This document shows, piece after piece, positions 1 through 6,491 of a stretch of 19,712 nt of DNA; within the stretch, counting starts at the first letter, position 1; each line of letters opens with the position of its first letter. The notes beneath the pieces were generated by a model. The model searched no databases, was not told where the DNA came from, and worked only from the letters and a program-made list of their open reading frames with translations. The position numbers and the translations under genes are program-made. Source of the DNA: an uncultured Collinsella sp. GTDB lineage: Bacteria; Actinomycetota; Coriobacteriia; Coriobacteriales; Coriobacteriaceae. The DNA lies in the NCBI GenBank assembly GCA_958407555.1, contig CATYJC010000024.1, positions 1-19,712 on the forward strand, given 5' to 3'.

Positions 1-209
1 GCGAGCCTTTTTGCATCCTGCGGAATGCGCTGGGAAGTTACCCCATGCGGCCAGCTGCGGGATCTTGGTCGCGTTGGAACAAGCAACCCAACATATATCT
101 GAATTTGGATGGGAGGGGCTTGTTGCTGGTGGGGGCGTTGAGGCGCGAGTGACACTTTGGGGTGCGCGGAGCCCTGCGTTGGGTCGATGATTTGGGATGA
201 GCTTCTTAC
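1..209. other. unassigned left-edge region
   Basis: No gene can be supported here. All three forward frames stay open for 100 to 190 bases from the window edge, as expected by chance in GC-rich DNA, and none resembles a family I recognise. The forward frame starting at base 1 ends in a TGA at 100-102 and could be the tail of a gene beginning outside the window, but nothing confirms it. A weak 7-bp inverted repeat (AACAAGC ... GCTTGTT) lies near 79-123. No terminator hairpin is visible after the minus-strand tetR gene that ends at 210. Confidence 0.3.
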
Positions 210-749
210 TTAGGTGAAGAGGGGCTTTATGGCTGAGAGGTAGTCTTTGGCTACGTCGGCTTTATCTGCTTGGAAATTGTGCCAGGCCCACCATTGGACC
301 ATTCCTACAAAGCTTGAGGCTATGTGGTGTAGTAGGAAGCTTCGGTCCATGGTGCCGGCGGGGCCTGAGGGGTCGACGGGCACGGTTTCGGCTGCTCGTG
401 ACATGATGGTCTTGCGTAAGCAGTCGGCGAAGACGCGTGAGCCGGCGCCGGCTACCAGTGCCCGTACACCCTGCCGACGATTCCAGAGGTTGTTGAGGAT
501 ATGCTCGACCTGTACGAGTGGGTCATCGAGGGGCGTACCGTCATCGTCGAGGGCATGGGTGCAGATATCGCGCACGAGCTCAGCGAGCAGGTCATCTTTG
601 CTCTTGAAGAGCCCGTAGAACGTGGCCCGACCTACGTGGGCACGAGCGATAATGTCGCCGACGGTGATCTTGCCGTAGTCTTTCTCGCACAGGAGCTCGG
701 AGAACGCCGTAACGATGGCAGCGCGGCTTTTTGCCTTGCGGGCATCCAT
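210..749 (-). CDS. TetR/AcrR-family transcriptional regulator, last gene of the lar operon
   Basis: A 179-residue one-component repressor of the TetR family. The N-terminal DNA-binding domain spans about residues 9-58; the helix-turn-helix is recognisable in KITVGDIIARAHVGRATFY and the following GLFKSKDDLLAEL. The C-terminal two-thirds would be the ligand-binding and dimerisation domain; it is rich in Trp near the end (MVQWWAWHN) and I cannot assign a ligand. The frame stays open far upstream, but the start at 749 is preferred because the HTH begins a few residues after it and the stop codon of larC lies only 2 bases before it. That spacing implies translational coupling, since no good Shine-Dalgarno is visible. 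The likely target is the inverted repeat at 2486-2519 upstream of larB, making it an autoregulator of lar genes; this is inference from position only. Confidence 0.9.
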   Translation of the reverse strand: MDARKAKSRAAIVTAFSELLCEKDYGKITVGDIIARAHVGRATFYGLFKSKDDLLAELVRDICTHALDDDGTPLDDPLVQVEHILNNLWNRRQGVRALVAGAGSRVFADCLRKTIMSRAAETVPVDPSGPAGTMDRSFLLHHIASSFVGMVQWWAWHNFQADKADVAKDYLSAIKPLFT

Positions 750-751
750 GG

Positions 752-1648
752 CTATGCGTCCGCGTGAACGAGCAGGCAGCGGAGCGTACCGGAGCAACCT
801 TCGTAGGGGCGTTTGCCGGCGCCGTAGCCGACGGCTTCGATGCGGTAGCGTGAGGGCAGTTGGTCGGACGTGCGCAGCGCGGTGACGATGGCGGCGCCCG
901 TCGGCGTCACGAGCTCGCCGGCGACCGGTGCAGGCGTGAGGGCGATATTGCCCGCCTGGCACAGGTTGACGACAGCGGGGACGGGAATGGGCATGAGGCC
1001 GTGGGCACAGTGGATGGTGCCGTGACCCTCGGAGAGCGACTCGACCACGATGTCCTCAATACCAAGGTCGTCGAGGCAGATGGCGACAGAGCAGACGTCG
1101 ACGATGGAGTCGACGGCGCCCACCTCGTGAAACAGGACGGTGTCGGGCGTTTTGCCGTGAGCCTTTGCCTCGGCATCAGCGAGTACGGAAAAAATGGCGA
1201 GGGCACGACGCTTGGCACCATCGCTTAGCCGTGAGCCATCGATGATGGCGGTGACATCCGCTAAAGAACGGTGGTGATGGTGGTGGGCGTGATGGTGACC
1301 CTCATGGTCATGCTCGTGGCAGTGCTCGTGTTCGTGCTCATCATGGTCATGATGGTGGTGCTCATGCTCGTGCGTGTGCTCGGCAGCTGCTTCGTTGCCG
1401 TAGAGCCAGGCCAAATCGTGATCGTGGTTCTCGAGCTCCTCTGCAAGCTGGACGTCGAAATCGCAGGCGTCGATGCCATGCTTGTTTGCACGCGTGACGG
1501 CGATCGAAAAGCCGTCGACCGGCAGCGTGGCGAGCTGTTCGCGCAGGTGTTCCTCGCTGGCGCCCAGGTCGAGCAGGGCCGCGACGGTCATATCGCCGCT
1601 GATGCCCGAGGTGCCGTCGATGATAAGCGTATGCTGATGGTTGGACAT
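752..1648 (-). CDS. larC: LarC N-terminal domain (nickel insertion, NPN cofactor), His-rich, lacking LarC2
   Basis: LarC inserts nickel into the pyridinium bis-thioacid mononucleotide to complete the nickel-pincer nucleotide; the known enzyme is a CTP-dependent cyclometallase. Family signatures are the N-terminal DGTSGISGDM (residues 11-20), HEVGAVDSIVD (174-184), HGLMPIPVPA (216-225), GELVTPTGAA (244-253) and GYGAGKR (274-280). Residues 91-126 are an extreme His/Glu/Asp stretch with 22 His in 36 residues, probably a nickel-binding loop. The protein is 298 residues, while full LarC is about 400; the C-terminal LarC2 part that binds CTP in characterised LarC is missing, and tetR starts 2 bases after the stop. 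The start at 1648 is supported by AAGGAG (plus-strand positions 1655-1660) 6 bases upstream, which overlaps the end of larB. It may be a LarC1 subunit needing a separate LarC2, or a degenerate or altered enzyme. Confidence 0.9.
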   Translation of the reverse strand: MSNHQHTLIIDGTSGISGDMTVAALLDLGASEEHLREQLATLPVDGFSIAVTRANKHGIDACDFDVQLAEELENHDHDLAWLYGNEAAAEHTHEHEHHHHDHDEHEHEHCHEHDHEGHHHAHHHHHRSLADVTAIIDGSRLSDGAKRRALAIFSVLADAEAKAHGKTPDTVLFHEVGAVDSIVDVCSVAICLDDLGIEDIVVESLSEGHGTIHCAHGLMPIPVPAVVNLCQAGNIALTPAPVAGELVTPTGAAIVTALRTSDQLPSRYRIEAVGYGAGKRPYEGCSGTLRCLLVHADA

Positions 1649-1658
1649 GGAATGCTCC

Positions 1659-2441
1659 TTAACGGGCGCGGGGTGTGCCGGCGCTCAGATGGTTGATAAG
1701 ACTTGCCTGGTAGGCGGCACCAAAGCCGTTGTCGATATTGACGACCGAAACGCCGCTGGCGCAGGAGTTGAGCATGGCGAGTAGCGCGGCTACGCCACCA
1801 AAGCTCGCGCCGTAACCCACGCTGGTGGGAACGGCGATGACCGGACAGCTCACCAGGCCGCCGACAACGCTCGCCAGTGCGCCCTCCATGCCAGCAATGG
1901 CGATGACCACCTGTGCCTGGGCAAGCTCCTCGGCATGCGCGAGCAGACGGTGCAGGCCGGCGACACCCACGTCGTAGAGGCGGTCGACCTCGTTGCCATA
2001 GAACTCGGCCGTCAATGCGGCTTCCTCGGCGACGGGCAGGTCGCTCGTGCCGGCGCAGGCGACGACGATGCGTCCGTTGCCGGTAGGGGAGGGCTTGCCT
2101 CCCACGAGGGCGAGCTGTGCGTCCGGGACATATCCCAGGTCGATGCCGTTGCCGAGAAGCTCAGCGGTGCGCGCGGCTTTTTCGGCATCCAGGCGCGTGA
2201 CCAGGATACGCTCCTGGCCGGCATCGTGCAGCGCTTCGATAATGGCGGCAATCTGCTCGGCGGTTTTACCGGCGCCGTAGACAACCTCGCCGGCTCCCTG
2301 GCGCACCCCGCGCGAAAGATCGAGCTGCGCAAAACCCAGATCGGCGGTTGGCGCCGTCTGGATGCGCGTAAGCGCGTCGGCAGGGGCGACTGATCCGCCG
2401 GCAACATCGCTCAGCAGCTGCTCAAGATCTCGCTTATCCAT
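1659..2441 (-). CDS. larB: LarB, nicotinic acid adenine dinucleotide carboxylase/hydrolase
   Basis: First committed enzyme of nickel-pincer nucleotide synthesis: it carboxylates the pyridinium ring of NaAD and hydrolyses off AMP, giving the biscarboxylate mononucleotide used by LarE. The 260-residue length fits the family. The C-terminal half is a PurE-like (AIR carboxylase) domain with GRIVVACAGTSDLPVAEEA and FYGNEVDRLYDVGVAGLHR. The segment MLNSCASGVSVVNIDNGFG holds a Cys (residue 227) at the place of the catalytic Cys that forms the cysteinyl-pyridine intermediate. An upstream ATG at 2474 exists, but 2441 is preferred because GAAGGGA sits 6-7 bases before it and the N-terminus MDKRDLEQLL is family-like. 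The stop overlaps the larC Shine-Dalgarno. LarE and LarA are not in the window. Confidence 0.93.
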   Translation of the reverse strand: MDKRDLEQLLSDVAGGSVAPADALTRIQTAPTADLGFAQLDLSRGVRQGAGEVVYGAGKTAEQIAAIIEALHDAGQERILVTRLDAEKAARTAELLGNGIDLGYVPDAQLALVGGKPSPTGNGRIVVACAGTSDLPVAEEAALTAEFYGNEVDRLYDVGVAGLHRLLAHAEELAQAQVVIAIAGMEGALASVVGGLVSCPVIAVPTSVGYGASFGGVAALLAMLNSCASGVSVVNIDNGFGAAYQASLINHLSAGTPRAR

Positions 2442-2485
2442 ATATGTTCCCTTCGACGGCGCAAAGTCTAGCACTCAAAGGGTAT

Positions 2486-2519
2486 GTTTCCGAACACTAA
2501 GACAAAATTGTTCGGAAAC
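2486..2519. promoter_or_regulatory. perfect inverted repeat upstream of larB, probable operator
   Basis: GTTTCCGAACA (2486-2496) and TGTTCGGAAAC (2509-2519) form an exact 11-bp inverted repeat with a 12-bp AT-rich spacer. It lies in the gap between serB and larB, 45 bases before the larB start. There is no T-run after the stem on either strand, so it is unlikely to be a terminator. Its symmetry and position suggest a binding site for a dimeric repressor, plausibly the TetR protein encoded at the end of the same operon. I could not place convincing -35/-10 boxes. Confidence 0.6.
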
Positions 2520-2555
2520 TATAGGACAGACTGATTCAATTGTTAGACGGATCGG

Positions 2556-3191
2556 CTAGTCGCGCAGGATGATGTCCATGGCGAGCATCAGGTTGCGCTC
2601 GTCGATGGCAAACGGGGCGGCTTCGCGCGTCTTGGGCTTGGCGCAAAACGCGATGCCCGTACCTGCGGCCTGAATCATGGGGATGTCGTTGGCGCCGTCG
2701 CCGATCGCGACGGTGTGGGCCATGTCGACACCGCACTCAACTGCCCAATCCAGCAGCTGGATGAGCTTGGATTCCTTGGTCACAATGTTTGCCGCCAGCT
2801 TGCCGGTGAGCTTGCCGTCCACGACCTCCAGGCGGTTAGCGAGGCAAAAGTCGATGCCCGAGGCGGCCACGATCTTGTCGGCGACCTCGTGAAAGCCGCC
2901 GCTTACCACGCCGACCTTCCAGCCCTTGCTATGTGCCGAGCGCACAAGCTCCAACGCGCCGGGGGTAAACGTCACGCGCTCAAAGGTGCGCTCGAACACG
3001 CTCTCGTCCAAGCCGGCAAGCAGCCCCACGCGCTCCTCGAGCGCCTGCTTAAAGTCGAGCTCGCCGCGCATGGCGCGTTCGGTGATCTGTGCAACTTGCT
3101 CGCCCACGCCGGCCTCCTCGCCCAACAGGTCGATGACTTCCTGGTTGATGAGCGTGGAGTCGATATCCATAACGATGAGGCGTGCGGTCAT
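2556..3191 (-). CDS. serB: phosphoserine phosphatase (HAD superfamily)
   Basis: Catalyses the last step of serine synthesis, phosphoserine to serine plus phosphate, in the cytoplasm. All HAD motifs are visible in the 211 residues: motif I MDIDSTLI near the N-terminus (nucleophile Asp9, acid/base Asp11), motif II VVSGGFHEVA, motif III Lys in TKESK, and motif IV GDGANDIPMI. This is the compact form without the N-terminal ACT-like extension found in E. coli SerB. The frame could start at 3236, but 3191 is preferred because GGAAAGG lies about 6 bases upstream and the catalytic motif begins at residue 8. It is divergent from aspS, with a 256-bp intergenic region, and lies upstream of larB with a 114-bp gap that probably carries a separate lar promoter. 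Confidence 0.94.
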   Translation of the reverse strand: MTARLIVMDIDSTLINQEVIDLLGEEAGVGEQVAQITERAMRGELDFKQALEERVGLLAGLDESVFERTFERVTFTPGALELVRSAHSKGWKVGVVSGGFHEVADKIVAASGIDFCLANRLEVVDGKLTGKLAANIVTKESKLIQLLDWAVECGVDMAHTVAIGDGANDIPMIQAAGTGIAFCAKPKTREAAPFAIDERNLMLAMDIILRD

Positions 3192-3384
3192 GACGGGCCT
3201 TTCCGAGTGCGGTTGTATTGGGGCACATTGTCGCACGCGGTGCGCCTTGGCGACGGCCAGGCCGCGTCAATTGTTTCGTCTCCGTCAAGTCTTTGGGCAA
3301 GAGCTACTTTTTCGCGGCACATCGACGCGGGTGCGATAAGATAGAACGCCATGTCTGGCTGCGCGGTTTACGCAGGCTGGGCAA

Positions 3385-3426
3385 ATCTGTACGACGCCGC
3401 CCGGAACGACACGGGGCGGCACAGAT
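3385..3426 (+). promoter_or_regulatory. strong stem-loop in the aspS leader next to the ribosome binding site
   Basis: Two stacked stems are visible. ATCTGT (3385-3390) pairs with ACAGAT (3421-3426), and GCCGCCC (3396-3402) pairs with GGGCGGC (3414-3420). On the 5' side a 5-base bulge separates them; on the 3' side they are contiguous. The hairpin ends only 4 bases before the AAAGGAGG ribosome binding site at 3431-3438. No T-box consensus is visible. It may influence translation or mRNA stability of aspS, but its role is unknown. Confidence 0.5.
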
Positions 3427-3447
3427 CCATAAAGGAGGATCACTGGT

Positions 3448-5235
3448 ATGAGCCAGACCCGTCCCATCGATGAGCATTCCATGCACACCCGTACCTGCGG
3501 CGAGCTTCGCTTCGAGAACGTGGGCGAAGAGGTCACCCTCACCGGTTGGGTGAGCCGTCGTCGCGATCACGGCGGCCTTATCTTCTGCGACCTTCGCGAC
3601 CGCGAGGGCATCACGCAGCTCACCTTCGACCCCGAGCACTCCGACGGCGATGCCTTTAAGATCGCCGAGACTATGCGTCCCGAGTGGCCCATCAAGATTC
3701 ACGGCGTCGTGCGCGCCCGTGGCGAGGAGACCACCAACACTAAGCTCGCGACCGGCGAGATCGAGGTCCTGACCGACCACGCCGAGGTGCTCAACACGTC
3801 CGTCACCCCGCCGTTCCAGATCGAGGACGGCATCGAGACCAGCGAGGACACCCGCCTGCGCTATCGCTATCTGGACCTCCGCCGTCCCGAGATGATGGCC
3901 AACCTCAAGCTGCGCTCCGACTTCACCTTTGCCATTCGCGAGGCGCTGCACAACCGTGAGTTCATGGAGGTCGAGACGCCCTCCCTGTTTAAGTCCACGC
4001 CCGAGGGCGCTCGAGACTTCATCGTTCCCAGCCGTATCCAGCCGGGTAACTTCTACGCCCTGCCGCAGTCCCCGCAGCTCCTGAAGCAGTTGCTCATGGT
4101 CGGTGGCGTCGAGCGCTACTACCAGGTCGCCAAGTGCTTCCGCGACGAGGACCTGCGTGCCGACCGTCAGCCCGAGTTCACCCAGGTCGATATCGAGATG
4201 TCCTTCGTGGACCAGAACGACGTTATGAGTGCGCTCGAAGAGGTCCTGGCCGATGCCTTCGGCCGCATGGGCGTCGAGATGCCCACGCCGCTGCGTCGCA
4301 TGAACTACTGGGAGGCCATGGACACCTATGGCTCCGACAAGCCCGATACTCGCTATGGCATGCACCTGATCGACCTGACCGACATCTTTGCCAACTCCAA
4401 GTTCAAGGTCTTTGCGACCGCCGCAAACGAGGAGGGCTCCGTCGTCAAGGCCATCAACGCCAAGGGTGCCGGTGCCTGGGCACGTGCCAAGATCGATAAG
4501 CTCGCCGGCGTGGCCTCCACGTTTGGCGCCAAGGGCCTGGCCTGGATCGCCTTCCGTGAGGACGGCTCCATCAACAGCCCCATCGTCAAGTTCTTCTCGG
4601 ACGAGGAGATGGCGGCTCTGCGCGAGCGCATGGACGTCGAGCCTGGCGACCTCGTGATGTTCGCCGCCGGCCCGCGCCTGCTCTCTGACGAGATCCTGGG
4701 CGGCATGCGTTCCCACATGGCCAATGCGCTCGAGATCAAGCGCGAGGGCCACGACTTCCTGTGGGTCGTCAACTTCCCGCTGTTCCACTGGGATGAGGAC
4801 CGCAAGGCCTACGCTGCCGAGCATCAGCCCTTCACGCTGCCGACCGAGACTGACATCGCCAAGATCGAGGCCGACCCGCTGGCGGCCGGTTCCTGCACCT
4901 ACGACTTTGTCATGGACGGCTTTGAGGCCGGCGGCGGCGGTATGCGTATCCACAACGCCGAGATGCAGATGTCTATGCTCAAGCTCCTGGGCTTCACCGA
5001 GGAGCGAGCCGAGTCGCAGTTCGGCTTCCTCATGGAGGCGCTCAAGTTTGGTGCACCCCCGATGGGTGGTTTTGCTCTGGGCCTGGACCGCGTGTGCATG
5101 CTGCTCACCGGCTCCAACTCCATCCGCGACGTCATGGCGTTCCCCAAGACGGCCAGCGGCTCCGACCTCATGTCGGGCGCCCCGAGTGCCGTTAGTGGCG
5201 CCCAGCTCAAGGACGTCAGCCTGCGCCTGATGTAG
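3448..5235 (+). CDS. aspS: aspartyl-tRNA synthetase, probably non-discriminating type
   Basis: A 595-residue class II synthetase of the bacterial type, charging tRNA-Asp and possibly tRNA-Asn with aspartate. The N-terminal OB-fold anticodon-binding domain covers about residues 15-110. The class II core contains motif 2 FRDEDLRADRQPEFTQVD (about 231-248) and motif 3 GGFALGLDRVCMLL (about 540-553), with the bacterial GAD insertion between them. In RRRDHGG, His41 is at the position where discriminating enzymes such as E. coli have Leu and several non-discriminating enzymes have His. This suggests Asp-tRNA-Asn formation followed by GatCAB amidation, which needs genome-wide confirmation. The start is set by AAAGGAGG at 3431-3438. 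It is monocistronic with a strong terminator. Confidence 0.97.
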   Translation: MSQTRPIDEHSMHTRTCGELRFENVGEEVTLTGWVSRRRDHGGLIFCDLRDREGITQLTFDPEHSDGDAFKIAETMRPEWPIKIHGVVRARGEETTNTKLATGEIEVLTDHAEVLNTSVTPPFQIEDGIETSEDTRLRYRYLDLRRPEMMANLKLRSDFTFAIREALHNREFMEVETPSLFKSTPEGARDFIVPSRIQPGNFYALPQSPQLLKQLLMVGGVERYYQVAKCFRDEDLRADRQPEFTQVDIEMSFVDQNDVMSALEEVLADAFGRMGVEMPTPLRRMNYWEAMDTYGSDKPDTRYGMHLIDLTDIFANSKFKVFATAANEEGSVVKAINAKGAGAWARAKIDKLAGVASTFGAKGLAWIAFREDGSINSPIVKFFSDEEMAALRERMDVEPGDLVMFAAGPRLLSDEILGGMRSHMANALEIKREGHDFLWVVNFPLFHWDEDRKAYAAEHQPFTLPTETDIAKIEADPLAAGSCTYDFVMDGFEAGGGGMRIHNAEMQMSMLKLLGFTEERAESQFGFLMEALKFGAPPMGGFALGLDRVCMLLTGSNSIRDVMAFPKTASGSDLMSGAPSAVSGAQLKDVSLRLM

Positions 5236-5260
5236 GCGAGCGGCTACCTATTGCCAGCAA

Positions 5261-5293
5261 CGAGGGAAGGACGTGTGCCTTCCCTCGTTTTTT
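5261..5293 (+). terminator. rho-independent terminator after aspS
   Basis: CGAGGGAAGG and CCTTCCCTCG form a perfect 10-bp stem with a 7-base loop, followed by six T residues. It lies 26 bases after the aspS stop. Confidence 0.93.
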
Positions 5294-5318
5294 GTGAGAC
5301 GGGGGTGCGCCGGTAACG

Positions 5319-5324
5319 TACAAT
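5319..5324 (+). promoter_or_regulatory. -10-like TACAAT upstream of the HPr gene
   Basis: TACAAT matches the sigma-70 -10 consensus at 5 of 6 positions and lies between the aspS terminator and the HPr start, where a new promoter is expected. No good -35 box is seen at the right distance. The same GTACAAT string occurs upstream of the GH28 gene at 17553-17559. Confidence 0.35.
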
Positions 5325-5379
5325 AGCTACCACATGGCTGGGTTTTGCCGGCCGAATGTACGACGTCGCGGGAGGGGAC

Positions 5380-5628
5380 ATGGTCGAGTTTACGAAGACG
5401 ATTAAAGATCCGTTGGGATTGCATGCCCGCCCGGTTGCGCTGCTCTATGACATTATTGCCAAGCATCGTAGCGACGTGTCGGTCAGCATCGGCGACCGCC
5501 ATACCGACGGTCGCGACGTTATGGGCCTCATGGCTCTCTACGGCGAGTGCGGCGAGGACATCATCTTCCGCGTTTCGGGCGTGGATGAGGCCTCCTGCGT
5601 CACGTCGATCAGAAACCTCTCGCTCTAA
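5380..5628 (+). CDS. HPr-like phosphocarrier protein with Asp at the Ser46 position
   Basis: An 82-residue HPr-family protein, the small phosphocarrier of the PEP:sugar phosphotransferase system. PLGLHARPVALL carries His15 at the canonical position together with Arg17, so it should accept phosphate from enzyme I. The region that usually reads KSIMGVMSL reads RDVMGLMAL here: Ser46, the target of HPr kinase/phosphorylase, is Asp. The start at 5380 is preferred over an in-frame ATG at 5356 because GGGAGGGG ends 3 bases before it and the family N-terminus begins there. The gene stands alone, with no ptsI or EII gene beside it, and has its own terminator. It could be the general HPr or a specialised paralogue; ptsH is a possible symbol, but I leave it open. 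Confidence 0.93.
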   Translation: MVEFTKTIKDPLGLHARPVALLYDIIAKHRSDVSVSIGDRHTDGRDVMGLMALYGECGEDIIFRVSGVDEASCVTSIRNLSL

Positions 5629-5643
5629 CCTCAACAATGTGAC

Positions 5644-5660
5644 AAGGGGACAGTCCCCTT
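5644..5660. repeat. 17-bp palindrome containing GGGGACAG
   Basis: AAGGGGAC and GTCCCCTT flank a single central base. The palindrome sits in the 3' region after the HPr gene, before its terminator. The core GGGGACAG recurs at 8890-8897, again between a gene end and the next promoter. This looks like a small intergenic repeat of REP type; the genome-wide distribution cannot be seen from here. Confidence 0.45.
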
Positions 5661-5682
5661 TGTTGCATAAATTGGTATGACA

Positions 5683-5723
5683 AGGCACCGCAAAGAGATG
5701 GTCTTTGCGGTGCCTCTTTTGTT
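5683..5723 (+). terminator. rho-independent terminator after the HPr gene
   Basis: AGGCACCGCAAAGA (5683-5696) pairs perfectly with TCTTTGCGGTGCCT (5702-5715): a 14-bp stem with a 5-base loop, followed by the T-rich tail CTTTTGTTT. Confidence 0.92.
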
Positions 5724-5767
5724 TCATATAGGAAACTTTTTCGAAATCTGAATAGGGACCCTTTCCA

Positions 5768-5821
5768 AAAAGTTAACCACGTGCTAGTTTACTAAAGCGA
5801 ACATAGACGTGGTTAACTTTT
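5768..5821. promoter_or_regulatory. 15-bp perfect inverted repeat in the feo promoter region, probable metalloregulator site
   Basis: AAAAGTTAACCACGT (5768-5782) and ACGTGGTTAACTTTT (5807-5821) are exact inverted repeats separated by a 24-bp AT-rich spacer. They lie 43 bases before the first feoA. The arms contain TGGTTAACT, which recurs at 9001-9009 just upstream of the FeoB-associated small gene. The spacer contains -10-like strings such as TAGTTT and TTTACT, so a bound repressor would cover the promoter. Iron control is inferred from the genes. The half-sites vaguely recall DtxR-family boxes, but the spacing differs, and no Fur-like 19-mer is seen. Confidence 0.55.
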
Positions 5822-5863
5822 ATCGCGTCGATGTTAAGGACGAACTGACGTTAGGAGCCACTC

Positions 5864-6106
5864 ATGTCTTGCGGACCGCAGATGCCGGCCATGCCGCTTT
5901 CGATGGTAAAAGCGGGCGAAACCGTGCGCGTGTCTCGTGTAAAGGGCAATGAGGACATGAAACACCACCTCAAGGACCTCGGTTTTGTCGAGGGCAACGA
6001 AATCCACGTGGTGAGCTCGAGTGGCGCCAATATCATCGTCACGGTGCTGGGCGCACGCTTTGGCATCGATTCCAAGGTCGCCATGCACATCATGACCGTC
6101 GGTTAG
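5864..6106 (+). CDS. feoA: FeoA-domain protein (first of two)
   Basis: An 80-residue cytosolic SH3-like FeoA protein thought to interact with FeoB and support Fe(II) uptake. After an N-terminal tail with a Cys (MSCGPQ), the FeoA fold runs from about residue 13. Recognisable parts are KAGETVRVSRVKG, HHLKDLGFVEGNEIHVV and the ending GIDSKVAMHIMTVG. AGGAG at 5853-5857, 6 bases upstream, supports the start. It is followed after 40 bases by a second feoA and then feoB, almost certainly one operon. The two FeoA proteins are quite different in sequence, so they may form a heteromer or act at different steps. Confidence 0.92.
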   Translation: MSCGPQMPAMPLSMVKAGETVRVSRVKGNEDMKHHLKDLGFVEGNEIHVVSSSGANIIVTVLGARFGIDSKVAMHIMTVG

Positions 6107-6146
6107 TCGACGGTATTTCTGTACGCACTGAAAGGGGGACAAGTAA

Positions 6147-6368
6147 ATGAAGACGTTGGGTGACGTTAAGGTGGGCGAGAGCTCCACCATCGTCAAGCTT
6201 CACGGTGAGGGTGCGCTTCGCCGCCACCTTATGGACCTGGGGCTCATCAAGGGCACTTCGTTCAAGGTCGTGAAGGTTGCACCGCTCGGTGATCCGGTCG
6301 AGATCAACGTGCGCGGCTACGAGCTTTCCATCCGCAAGGAGGAGGCGGCCGTCGTCGAGGTCCAGTAA
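6147..6368 (+). CDS. feoA: FeoA-domain protein (second copy)
   Basis: A 73-residue FeoA protein of the standard compact length. Visible family features are TLGDVKVGESSTIVKL, RRHLMDLGLIKGTSFKVVK, the APLGDPVEINVRGYELSIRK strand region, and the ending AAVVEV. GAAAGGGGG before the ATG supplies the ribosome binding site. It lies between the first feoA and feoB. The 123-base gap to feoB carries a small inverted repeat at 6397-6416, so extra control of feoB is possible. Confidence 0.93.
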   Translation: MKTLGDVKVGESSTIVKLHGEGALRRHLMDLGLIKGTSFKVVKVAPLGDPVEINVRGYELSIRKEEAAVVEVQ

Positions 6369-6396
6369 GGGCCCGAGGCGTATATTTCTGCAGATA

Positions 6397-6416
6397 AAGT
6401 TAGGTTTTTCTAACTT
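6397..6416. promoter_or_regulatory. inverted repeat AAGTTAG-N6-CTAACTT upstream of feoB
   Basis: AAGTTAG (6397-6403) and CTAACTT (6410-6416) are exact inverted repeats around GTTTTT, in the gap between the second feoA and feoB. The GTTAG/CTAAC half-sites resemble those of DtxR/IdeR boxes, but the spacer is 6 bases instead of 1. As RNA it would be a weak 7-bp hairpin. Its role as an iron-regulator site or mRNA processing element is inference. Confidence 0.35.
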
Positions 6417-6491
6417 GATGCTGCAACTTTAAAGCACATTATCCAGCCTGCGCGGAGAAAGCAGCGCAGGTACACAAGGAAGAAGGATTGA

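Noticed and set aside
1..102. Possible 3' end of a plus-strand gene, ending in TGA at 100-102
   Set aside because: Only 33 codons, no recognisable motif, and the other two frames are equally open.
749..962. N-terminal extension of the TetR gene, giving 250 residues
   Set aside because: The extra 71 residues are Arg-rich shadow translation of larC; the HTH domain starts just after the Met at 749.
1271..1378. Repetitive DNA resembling a tandem repeat or CRISPR
   Set aside because: It is the coding sequence of the His-rich tract in LarC; there are no spacers and no regular unit.
2442..2474. Longer larB start at 2474
   Set aside because: The ATG at 2441 has GAAGGGA at proper distance and a family-like N-terminus; the extension does not resemble LarB.
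3192..3447. T-box riboswitch before aspS
   Set aside because: The leader has a strong hairpin, but the conserved T-box bulge sequence and specifier structure are not visible.
3304..4953. Long minus-strand frame (549 codons) opposite aspS
   Set aside because: It is the mirror of a certain aspS gene; GC-rich codon bias leaves the antisense frame open. The protein is low-complexity and matches no family.
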